Origin: UBA7937 sp034419095
Lineage (GTDB): Bacteria; Chloroflexota; Anaerolineae; UBA7937
Assembly (NCBI GenBank): GCA_034419095.1
Contig: DAOULQ010000012.1
Span: 1 to 9,826, forward strand
Length of the DNA stretch: 9,826 bases
Direction: 5' to 3'
Within the stretch, counting starts at the first letter, position 1. Each line of letters begins with the position of its first letter. The notes beneath the pieces are model-generated. The model had not been told where the DNA came from and did no database searches. It saw only the letters and a list, made by a program, of their open reading frames with translations. Both the position numbers and the translations under genes were made by a program. Positions 1 through 5,259 of this stretch are shown here, in pieces.

Positions 1-13
1 CTCAATGCTTTGA

Positions 14-93
14 GGTATTGGTTGCGAGAATACATGTCCATACCTCCATTCTACACCCGTTTCGGTTACATTTTATATTGCACAACCAATACC
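14..93. repeat. 11-bp perfect inverted repeat around the first direct repeat
   Basis: GGTATTGGTTG at 14-24 is the exact reverse complement of CAACCAATACC at 83-93. The arms are 58 bp apart and enclose the first copy of the 26-bp direct repeat; the right arm fills the spacer between the two copies and overlaps the start of the second by two bases. Nested direct and inverted repeats suggest a transposon end or a recombinase or regulator binding region. No coding sequence is convincing in 1-129. Confidence 0.4.
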
Positions 94-117
94 GTTTCGG
101 TTACATTTTAGCTTGCA
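57..117. repeat. Pair of 26-bp direct repeats, possible insertion-sequence end
   Basis: Two copies of a 26-bp unit lie at 57-82 and 92-117, separated by 9 bp (35 bp start to start). They differ only at two adjacent positions, AT in the first copy against GC in the second. The unit begins CCGTTTCGGTTACATTTTA and ends TTGCA. Closely spaced repeats near a terminal CA resemble the multiple terminal repeats of IS21-type elements, so this could be the edge of an element lying to the left. No transposase can be seen in the window, so that reading is inference. They could equally be binding sites for a regulator. Confidence 0.45.
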
Positions 118-129
118 GAATACGGGGGC

Positions 130-158
130 TTGACAAAAGTGGAAAATCAAGGTATATT
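130..158 (+). promoter_or_regulatory. Sigma-70-type promoter for the candidate small RNA
   Basis: A consensus -35 box TTGACA lies at 130-135, followed by a 17-bp spacer and a -10 box TATATT at 153-158. TATTAT at 155-160 is an alternative -10 with a 19-bp spacer. Transcription would begin near 165. No plausible protein gene follows on this strand before the hairpin terminator at 231-264, so the promoter appears to serve a short non-coding transcript. Confidence 0.6.
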
Positions 159-164
159 ATAACT

Positions 165-264
165 GATCGGTGTGCGGCGGTGCACCGCACTTAAAGAGGG
201 ACTACCTGGTCCCCGCCCGTCATCAAAAATGAGCCCGGCCTACAGCTGTAGGCTGGGTTTTCTT
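165..264 (+). ncRNA. Candidate small structured RNA convergent with the DUF3800 gene
   Basis: This roughly 100-nt interval is bounded by a good promoter (130-158) and an intrinsic terminator (231-264). Between them are two more potential hairpins: GTGCGG/CCGCAC at 172-177 and 185-190 (7-nt loop), and GGGAC/GTCCC at 198-202 and 209-213 (6-nt loop). No sequence signature of tRNA, SRP RNA, 6S RNA or tmRNA is visible. It reads toward the DUF3800 gene, and its 3' end overlaps the last few codons of that gene on the other strand. From memory, comparative genomics has described several conserved RNA motifs beside DUF3800 genes (the DUF3800-I to -XI motifs); whether this is one of them cannot be decided by eye. 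The RNA call is inferred from signals, not from homology. Confidence 0.5.
231..264. terminator. Bidirectional intrinsic terminator containing the DUF3800 stop codon
   Basis: A near-perfect stem pairs 232-243 with 248-259 around an AGCT loop, with a G:T wobble at 237/254 and another at 233/258. On the + strand it runs into TTTTCTTT (258-265). On the - strand it is followed after three bases by TTTTT (read 229 to 225). It can therefore end both the rightward small RNA and the leftward DUF3800 mRNA. The DUF3800 stop codon (complement of 240-242) lies inside the stem. Confidence 0.75.
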
Positions 265-1010
265 TGGTATGGAAGAATCTTGATCCCTGCGCCCCACACT
301 TGGCCCGTTTGGGGGTTCTTGTATATCCTGGGGAAGATGCGTTTCAGGTACGCATATTCTGGTTTGTCGTACCTATATGCGTGGAATACGTTATACGTGG
401 CGAGGTCAGCTAAAGAAATAAGGTCGCAGTAGGTGGACTTCACGAAACTTGGCGGTTCGATGAAATTATCGATCGAGCTTTTCTCCCACGTCCCTTGCTC
501 TCGATACCATAGGAAATTGCTTCTTACCTTGCGCCTCATCTCCTTATATTCGTCGGCAAAGATGTGCCCTACATCGTTAGCCTGAGTCGGTGACAGAAAT
601 ATGTCCATTCGCTCCAACAGGTTCTCGAAAGCATACTCGTAACACTTGCGTGCCTTCTCTCCATATTTACGCTGATGTTCCTTTCTCTCAATCCCCACGA
701 AGAAGAGGGTGACGCCGAATCGCTGGTAAAGATCATAGAACTGAGTTACAAACTCCTCAATCTCTTCTCGAGACAGAAGCGTCCAAGGCTCTATGGCCCG
801 ATCAGTTCCATATTGTCGAATATCATTTGACCTGATCCTCACTCGCCGCACTTTGGGTGGTGACAACTTGTTGCTAAAGGCATCGAGCTTCAGGTCGAGG
901 ATAGTCTTCGTAAGATCTTTCCATTTGCTCGAATGAATCGCCGCTGCCCCAAGAAAGAACCATTCAGAATCTTCAGATTCGTCTTGATAGAATAGGTACA
1001 TTTCAGTCAC
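240..1010 (-). CDS. DUF3800 domain protein
   Basis: This 256-residue protein matches the DUF3800 family by its layout. An acidic N-terminal strand motif, YQDESED (residues 8-14), corresponds to the family's DESG-like signature. A second acidic site is FADEY (151-155), and a C-terminal CDLISLADLATY (195-206) matches the usual LADxxAY helix. These spaced acidic residues suggest a metal-dependent, nuclease-like active site, but the biochemical role of the family is not established. The start is GTG at 1010, preceded by AGGTGA six bases upstream; an internal ATG at residue 4 (1001) is an alternative. Sampled pieces of the gene are about 48% GC, against about 58% in sampled operon sequence. Together with the repeats to its left this suggests acquisition by transfer. 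DUF3800 genes are often found in mobile and defence-rich regions. No signal peptide or membrane segment is seen. Confidence 0.85.
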   Translation of the reverse strand: MTEMYLFYQDESEDSEWFFLGAAAIHSSKWKDLTKTILDLKLDAFSNKLSPPKVRRVRIRSNDIRQYGTDRAIEPWTLLSREEIEEFVTQFYDLYQRFGVTLFFVGIERKEHQRKYGEKARKCYEYAFENLLERMDIFLSPTQANDVGHIFADEYKEMRRKVRSNFLWYREQGTWEKSSIDNFIEPPSFVKSTYCDLISLADLATYNVFHAYRYDKPEYAYLKRIFPRIYKNPQTGQVWGAGIKILPYQRKPSLQL

Positions 1011-1136
1011 ATTATATCACCTGCTGCTCGTGAAGGCTACATCTAAATACCTGACGGACTCCCTCCTATCCTCACACTGAGGTTTTTTCTCTAGCGCTTT
1101 CATGATATTGCCAATAGACAAGCGATGAGTTAGGGG
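1011..1136. other. Divergent intergenic region, upstream part
   Basis: This stretch separates the leftward DUF3800 gene from the promoter of the rightward operon. It contains the DUF3800 ribosome binding site (AGGTGA, complement of 1017-1022) and a short hairpin with a T-run at 1070-1088, listed separately. I could not find a convincing -35/-10 pair for leftward transcription of the DUF3800 gene. Confidence 0.5.
1070..1090 (+). terminator. Weak hairpin with T-tract upstream of the operon promoter
   Basis: CCTCA (1070-1074) pairs with TGAGG (1078-1082) across a 3-nt loop and is followed by six T residues (1083-1088). The stem is only 5 bp, so termination would be inefficient. It could insulate the operon promoter from transcription entering from the left, but no rightward transcript before it is evident apart from read-through of the small RNA. 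Confidence 0.35.
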
Positions 1137-1166
1137 TTGACATCCCCCCTAAAAGTATGCTATAAT
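1137..1166 (+). promoter_or_regulatory. Consensus extended -10 promoter of the paaX-bzd operon
   Basis: TTGACA at 1137-1142 and TATAAT at 1161-1166 are both exact consensus, separated by 18 bp, with an extended -10 TG at 1158-1159. Transcription would start around 1173, giving a leader of roughly 48 nt before the GTG start of the PaaX-family gene. No other convincing promoter is seen before the following genes, so this is probably the main promoter of the whole cluster. A promoter this strong in a catabolic operon implies tight repression, consistent with the adjacent repressor gene and the palindrome over the -10 box. Confidence 0.8.
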
Positions 1167-1176
1167 TTTATATAGC
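1159..1176. promoter_or_regulatory. Candidate operator: palindrome overlapping the -10 box
   Basis: GCTATA (1159-1164) and TATAGC (1171-1176) form a perfect 6-bp inverted repeat with a 6-bp spacer. The left arm includes most of the -10 hexamer and the right arm covers the expected transcription start. A protein bound here would block RNA polymerase. The encoded PaaX-family repressor is the obvious candidate for autoregulation; this is inference from position and symmetry, and AT-rich promoter sequence can be palindromic by chance. Confidence 0.5.
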
Positions 1177-1220
1177 GTTTTAATTACGCATTATTATCTA
1201 TTGACATATTTAGGAGTCTG

Positions 1221-2057
1221 GTGGCCCGTTCTCAGGATCTGCTTTTCACTCTATATGGTGACTACATCCGTCATCGGGGTGGTGAAGCCTGGACCGGAAG
1301 CCTCATCGAACTCCTAGGTCTGTTGGGGCTCTCGGAGCAGGCTGTCCGCTCCACGCTCTCGCGTATGTCGCGCAAGGGTTGGCTGAAAGGGCGGCGGGTG
1401 GGCAATAAGAGTTATTATTCTTTAACCCCCACAAGTATTGACCTTCTGGAAGAGGGTGCCCAACGCATCTTTCAACCCCGTTCCGATGTTTGGGGCGGCC
1501 AATGGTACCTCCTCGTCTATTCCATCCCTGAGAAGGAACGACACCTACGCCATAGGCTGCGAAAGAGGTTAGCCTGGTTGGGCTTTGGCTCGCTGGGTAA
1601 CGCCACCTGGATCTCCCCTCGTGACCGGCGCAAGGAGGTGGAGGGGATCGTTAACTCTTTGGGTATCCGGGGGCACGTGGAGATCTTCTGTGCTGAGCAC
1701 TTCGGCTTCGCTAGCGACCAGGAACTTGTGGAGCGGTGTTGGAATCTGGGAGAACTCAACCGTGCCTATGCGGCCTTCATCGCCAAATACGAGCCCGATT
1801 TCCTCGACTATAAGAGGAGGGTGGCCGAGGGCGACGGTCTCGAACCCAGCGGATGCTTTGTGCGCCGTTTCATGCTAGTTCACGAATACCGCTCCTTCCC
1901 CTATGTGGACCCCAACCTACCCTCGCAACTGTTGCCTGAAGATTGGCTGGGCGATAAGGCCACTCAACTCTTCCAAGAGTATCACGGGCTCTTAACCCCC
2001 GAGGCCAACGCTTTTGTGGATGGCGTCCTGGCCAAGGCGCCCATCCCTCCCCACTAG
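1221..2057 (+). CDS. PaaX-family transcriptional repressor
   Basis: The 278-residue product has the PaaX family layout. An N-terminal winged helix (about 1-75) includes the recognition-helix region LSEQAVRSTLSRMSRKGWL (37-55) and a wing at RRVGNKSYYSLT (58-69). A central domain follows (about 90-175, starting WGGQWYLLVYSIPE). The C-terminal domain contains the typical stretch LVHEYRSFPYVDPNLP (219-234) and LLPEDWLG (237-244). PaaX repressors respond to aryl-CoA thioesters; E. coli PaaX senses phenylacetyl-CoA. Next to benzoyl-CoA reductase genes the likely ligand is benzoyl-CoA or a related aryl-CoA, which is inference. The start is GTG, with AGGAG at 1212-1216 four bases upstream. The gene is the first of the rightward operon and lies 59 bp before the thiolase gene, so it probably represses both itself and the pathway through the palindrome at 1159-1176. 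I leave the symbol blank because the effector is unknown. Confidence 0.9.
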   Translation: MARSQDLLFTLYGDYIRHRGGEAWTGSLIELLGLLGLSEQAVRSTLSRMSRKGWLKGRRVGNKSYYSLTPTSIDLLEEGAQRIFQPRSDVWGGQWYLLVYSIPEKERHLRHRLRKRLAWLGFGSLGNATWISPRDRRKEVEGIVNSLGIRGHVEIFCAEHFGFASDQELVERCWNLGELNRAYAAFIAKYEPDFLDYKRRVAEGDGLEPSGCFVRRFMLVHEYRSFPYVDPNLPSQLLPEDWLGDKATQLFQEYHGLLTPEANAFVDGVLAKAPIPPH

Positions 2058-2116
2058 CATCGCCGATAGAAGATGAAGGGGGCTATCCTAATCTAGGAAA
2101 TCATGGGAGGAGAGAG

Positions 2117-3268
2117 GTGAAGGATGTAGCGATCATAGGGGTGGGACAGAGTGCTTTCATCCGTGGGTATGAAGGCTCCATAAGGGAGCTCGCTTTTGAG
2201 GCCTTTGAGGAGGCTATGGAGGATGCCCAGATCACCGCGAAGGAGATCGATGCCTCCGTAATCTGTTCAGCACCCGAATATGACAAACAGAGGACGCCGT
2301 CTGCCGTGATGGCCGAGTATCTGGGCTTGAACCCTCAGCCCACCTTCTATGTGGAAAGCGTATGTTCATCTAGCAGCATGGGGTTGAGGGTAGCCTACTC
2401 CATGATAAAATCCGGGCTTCATGACCTGGTCCTGGTATTGGGTTTCCAGAAGATGACGGAGATAAGTTCGGCGGATTCCCAGGAGAGGATGGGAAGGGGG
2501 GCGGATATAATGTGGGAATCCCCCTTTGGGACGATGATGCCCGCCTACTACGCCATGTATGCCCGAGCCCACTTCGACAAGTATGGGACCACGGAGGAGG
2601 ATTTGGCCCATATAAGGGTGAAAGCGGCCACCTATGGGATGTCCAACGAAAAGGCGGTGTTCCGAAAGCCGGTAACATTGGAGCAGGTTCTGACCTCCGA
2701 TGTCATATCCAGCCCTCTGAAGAAGTTCGATTGTTGTGCCAATGCTGATGGATCATCTTGCCTTATCGTGGCCAAAGGGGAGGTGGCAAAAGAGGTATCT
2801 AAGAAGCCGGTCTGGATATGGGGACTGGGAGCGGCATCAGCACCGCTGACCATGTCTGGCCGAGGCGATTTCACTGGCTTGGCTTGTGCCCAGGAGGCCG
2901 CCAGGCAAGCCTATGAGATGGCCGGGGTTGGTCCTGGGGATGTAGATGTGGCGGAAGTCCATGATTGTTTTACCATCGCTGAATTGATGGCTTATGAGGA
3001 TCTGGGGTTCGCAGGGCCAGGGGAAGGCGCAAAATTGATCAAGGGAGAAGAGACCTACATCGGTGGAAGGATACCCATCAACGTAGACGGGGGGTTACTG
3101 TCAAAGGGCCATCCCATCGGCGCTACCGGGGGTTCCCAGACTAGAACCATCGTCTTGCAGCTCAGGGGGGAAGCGGGAGAGACGCAGGTGAAGAGTGCGG
3201 AGATCGGCCTGGTCCACAACATAGGAGGGGGCGGGATATACGGGAACGTTACCATCTTGGGGAGGTGA
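2117..3268 (+). CDS. SCP-x-like thiolase (acetyl-CoA acetyltransferase family)
   Basis: This is a 383-residue thiolase-fold enzyme expected to cleave a 3-oxoacyl-CoA with CoA. The nucleophilic cysteine is C83 in ESVCSSSS. The histidines are H282 in VHDCF and H332 in GHPIGATG. The C-terminal cysteine loop of classical thiolases is replaced by HNIGGGG (367-373), as in the SCP-x-like branch. Members of this branch commonly need a DUF35 partner, and such a gene follows at once. The pair resembles BbsB/BbsA, the benzoylsuccinyl-CoA thiolase of anaerobic toluene degradation that yields benzoyl-CoA. Other possible substrates are 3-oxo-3-phenylpropionyl-CoA or a 3-oxopimeloyl-CoA formed after ring opening. 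The start is GTG at 2117 behind GGGAGGAGA; an ATG at 2103 hits a stop within six codons. The last codons supply the ribosome binding site of the next gene. Confidence 0.88.
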   Translation: MKDVAIIGVGQSAFIRGYEGSIRELAFEAFEEAMEDAQITAKEIDASVICSAPEYDKQRTPSAVMAEYLGLNPQPTFYVESVCSSSSMGLRVAYSMIKSGLHDLVLVLGFQKMTEISSADSQERMGRGADIMWESPFGTMMPAYYAMYARAHFDKYGTTEEDLAHIRVKAATYGMSNEKAVFRKPVTLEQVLTSDVISSPLKKFDCCANADGSSCLIVAKGEVAKEVSKKPVWIWGLGAASAPLTMSGRGDFTGLACAQEAARQAYEMAGVGPGDVDVAEVHDCFTIAELMAYEDLGFAGPGEGAKLIKGEETYIGGRIPINVDGGLLSKGHPIGATGGSQTRTIVLQLRGEAGETQVKSAEIGLVHNIGGGGIYGNVTILGR

Positions 3269-3272
3269 CGAT

Positions 3273-3680
3273 ATGGGGTTCGAAAGGTTCGGCACGGTTA
3301 GTTACACGGCCCAGGCGAAGGTAGACAGGTTTGTAGACCTCTTGGATGAAGGGAAGGTGGCGGGGACAAGGTGTGGAAGGTGTGGAACCGCCTTCTTCCC
3401 CCCCAGGGCTGACTGCTGCGGGTGCCTTTCCAGCGACATGGAATGGTTTGAGATCTCAGGACCCGGGGAACTCGTCTCCTTCTCCACCTTGTTCTACGCA
3501 CCTACCGGCTTCGAGGGTGACCTTCCCTACACCATCGCCCTCGTTCGATTTGGAGACCTGCAGATATTCGGTCGCATGAGTAAGGGGATAGAAGAGTTGA
3601 AGATCGGTATGGCTTTGGAGGTGAGACCCGTAAGATTGCAGGGTGGGAAGGTCTCATATGAGTTTGTGAGGCCTTTGTAA
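3273..3680 (+). CDS. DUF35 zinc-ribbon/OB-fold protein, thiolase partner
   Basis: A 135-residue protein with an N-terminal helix (about 13-27), a rubredoxin-like zinc ribbon with C34xxC37 and C48xxC51, then an OB-fold (about 60-135) beginning GPGELVSFSTLFYAP. This is the usual DUF35 arrangement, and such proteins form complexes with SCP-x-type thiolases, probably helping CoA or acyl-CoA bind or pass between sites. C49 is an extra cysteine beside the second zinc pair. The gene starts 4 nt after the thiolase stop, with GGAGG at 3261-3265, so the two are probably made together. BbsA of the toluene pathway is the closest functional analogue I can name; assignment to that exact reaction is inference. 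Confidence 0.88.
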   Translation: MGFERFGTVSYTAQAKVDRFVDLLDEGKVAGTRCGRCGTAFFPPRADCCGCLSSDMEWFEISGPGELVSFSTLFYAPTGFEGDLPYTIALVRFGDLQIFGRMSKGIEELKIGMALEVRPVRLQGGKVSYEFVRPL

Positions 3681-3701
3681 GAAATTAAGCGGAGGTGTGA
3701 A

Positions 3702-4442
3702 GTGCTTGAGGGAAAGAGAGCCATCGTCACGGGGGGCAGCCTGGGTATCGGGCGGGCTATCTCCCTGGATCTGGCGGCTAACGGGTCGGATGTGGCCTTC
3801 ACCTATCGCCGCCATGGGGAGGAGGCCCAACAGGTGGCCCAAAAGATCCAGGAGATGGGACGCAAAGCCTTGGTGCTCCAGGCGGATGTGGCCTCCTTCG
3901 AGGATGCCCAGGTGATGGTGCATAGAGTGGTGGAGGAGTTGGGAGGCTTAGATATCCTGGTGAACAACGCGGGGATGAACTGGGATGGCGTCATCTGGAA
4001 GATGGCAGAAGAGCAGTGGGACCGGGTCATCGAGGTCAACCTCAAGGGCTTCTTCAACTACATAAGAGCCGCGGCTCCTATCCTCAAGGGGCAGGGTTTC
4101 GGCAAGATCGTCAACATCACTTCTATAAACGGCCTGCGAGGCAAGTTCGGCCAGACTAACTACTCGGCTTCCAAAGCGGGGATCATCGGCCTCACCAAAG
4201 CCTTAGCCCGGGAGATGGGGCGATATAACGTCAACGTTAACGCCGTGGCCCCGGGGCTCATCGAGACGGAGATGGTAAAAGAGGCCCCGGAGTTGGTGAA
4301 GGAGATGGCCCTCAATGAGATAGTCTTGGGGCGGCTGGGGCAGCCGGAGGAGGTGGCCTCGGTGGTCACCTTCCTCTGTAGCGATAAGGCTCGCCACATC
4401 ACTGGCCAGGTGATCCAGGTGGATGGAGGTCAGTATATCTAG
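3702..4442 (+). CDS. Short-chain dehydrogenase/reductase (FabG-like)
   Basis: A 246-residue classical SDR that would oxidise or reduce a hydroxyacyl/oxoacyl-CoA with NAD(P). Visible motifs are the nucleotide-binding TGGSLGIG (10-17), D62 in ADV, NNAG (88-91), the catalytic set N113, S141, Y154 and K158 (YSASK at 154-158), and the C-terminal VDGG (240-243). YRRHGEE (35-41) after beta-2 lacks the acidic residue typical of strictly NAD-dependent members, so NADP use is possible. The start is GTG at 3702, six bases after GGAGG (3691-3695). In this operon it may oxidise 6-hydroxycyclohexenecarbonyl-CoA, the role filled by a zinc-type dehydrogenase (Had) in Thauera. It may instead act like BadH of Rhodopseudomonas or BbsC/BbsD of toluene degradation, both of which are SDRs. 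General FabG function cannot be excluded. Confidence 0.88.
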   Translation: MLEGKRAIVTGGSLGIGRAISLDLAANGSDVAFTYRRHGEEAQQVAQKIQEMGRKALVLQADVASFEDAQVMVHRVVEELGGLDILVNNAGMNWDGVIWKMAEEQWDRVIEVNLKGFFNYIRAAAPILKGQGFGKIVNITSINGLRGKFGQTNYSASKAGIIGLTKALAREMGRYNVNVNAVAPGLIETEMVKEAPELVKEMALNEIVLGRLGQPEEVASVVTFLCSDKARHITGQVIQVDGGQYI

Positions 4443-4472
4443 AGCGGTTCTCATCGTATCCGGGAGAGGGAG

Positions 4473-5258
4473 ATGTCTCATTTTAAGCAGATACACTTTG
4501 AGAAGAAGAACGGCGTGGCAATTCTGACCCTAAACCGCCCGCCCCTCAATATCTTGAACATCGCCATGATGAGGGAGATGAACGAGGCGCTTGAGGGGTT
4601 GAAAGGGGATGCCGACACGAACCTGCTGGTCATCGCCGCTCAGGGGAAGGCTTTCTCCGCCGGGGTGGATATAAAGGATCACACCCCCGACAAAGTAGAG
4701 GAGATGATAGAGGCCTTTCATGGGATCTTCAGAAGACTTCTCTCTTTGGAGATACCCACGTTGGCGGTGGTCCAGGGAGCCTGTTTGGGGGGTGGCTGTG
4801 AGTTGGCTTCCTTCTGCGACTTCCTCCTCGCCTCGGAAGAGGCGACCTTCGGTCAACCGGAGATAAAGGTGGGCGTCTTCCCACCTATAGCGGTCGTCCT
4901 ATTCCCTTACTTGATGGGCCAGAGGCGGACCTTCGAACTCTTGCTCACCGGGGAGACTGTAGATGCCCGGGAGGCGGAGCGGATAGGGTTGGTAACGAAG
5001 GTTGTTCCCCCAGAGGAACTGGAAAAGGCCAGGGAGGAGTTGGTTGCCAAGTTGGCGGGCTTAAGCGGCGTCGTCCTTAGGCTCACCAAGCGAGCCATCT
5101 ACGAGGCGGCTGACCTCCCCTTCGGGAAGGCGATGGAGCATGTAGAAAGGCTCTATCTGGAGAGGCTGATGAGCACCGAGGATGCGAAAGAGGGGCTCCA
5201 GGCCTTCCTAGAGAAGAGAAAGCCGGTATGGCGCAACGATAGATCATCGGAGGCTTAA
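4473..5258 (+). CDS. Crotonase, probable cyclohexa-1,5-dienecarbonyl-CoA hydratase
   Basis: A 261-residue enoyl-CoA hydratase/isomerase family protein. The oxyanion-hole segments are FSAGVDI (61-67) and GACLGGG (102-108). Both acid/base glutamates are present: E110 in GGCELA and E130 in GQPEI. The loop after E130 reads KVGVFPPIA rather than the glycine-rich GAGG of ordinary hydratases. That feature, with PPLNILNI near the N-terminus and an EGLQAFLEKRKPVW-type C-terminus, agrees with my recollection of dienoyl-CoA hydratases (Dch/BamR/BzdW) of the benzoyl-CoA pathway. Dch would add water to the diene made by the reductase. A BbsH-like phenylitaconyl-CoA hydratase is the main alternative. The start is ATG at 4473 behind GGGAGAGGGAG. 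The stop is one base before the start of bzdN, implying translational coupling of ring reduction and hydration. Confidence 0.8.
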   Translation: MSHFKQIHFEKKNGVAILTLNRPPLNILNIAMMREMNEALEGLKGDADTNLLVIAAQGKAFSAGVDIKDHTPDKVEEMIEAFHGIFRRLLSLEIPTLAVVQGACLGGGCELASFCDFLLASEEATFGQPEIKVGVFPPIAVVLFPYLMGQRRTFELLLTGETVDAREAERIGLVTKVVPPEELEKAREELVAKLAGLSGVVLRLTKRAIYEAADLPFGKAMEHVERLYLERLMSTEDAKEGLQAFLEKRKPVWRNDRSSEA

Positions 5259-5259
5259 G

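Noticed and set aside
57..117. Two repeats as a CRISPR fragment
   Set aside because: Only two copies exist, the spacer is 9 bp, and no cas gene is nearby. An array needs longer, unique spacers.
165..264. Small RNA as tRNA, SRP RNA, 6S RNA or tmRNA
   Set aside because: No CCA-type acceptor stem or T-loop, no GGAAGCAGCC-type SRP domain IV, and it is too short with the wrong shape for 6S or tmRNA.
172..432. 86-codon rightward open frame starting at 172
   Set aside because: It overlaps the well-supported leftward DUF3800 gene, passes through the terminator hairpin and resembles no family. The promoter at 130-158 is better explained by a short RNA.
1201..1206. Second TTGACA just before the PaaX-family start as another promoter
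   Set aside because: No -10-like hexamer lies 16-19 bp downstream, and it falls in the leader immediately before the ribosome binding site.
1517..1759. Leftward open frame inside the PaaX-family gene, and similar antisense frames through the operon
   Set aside because: These are shadows of strongly supported genes in GC-rich sequence. None has a recognisable domain or a convincing ribosome binding site.
2080..2105. Second PaaX-type operator in the paaX-thiolase gap (GCTATC-N6-TAGGAA)
   Set aside because: Only the left half resembles the GCTATA arm. The right half does not match and there is no recognisable promoter there.
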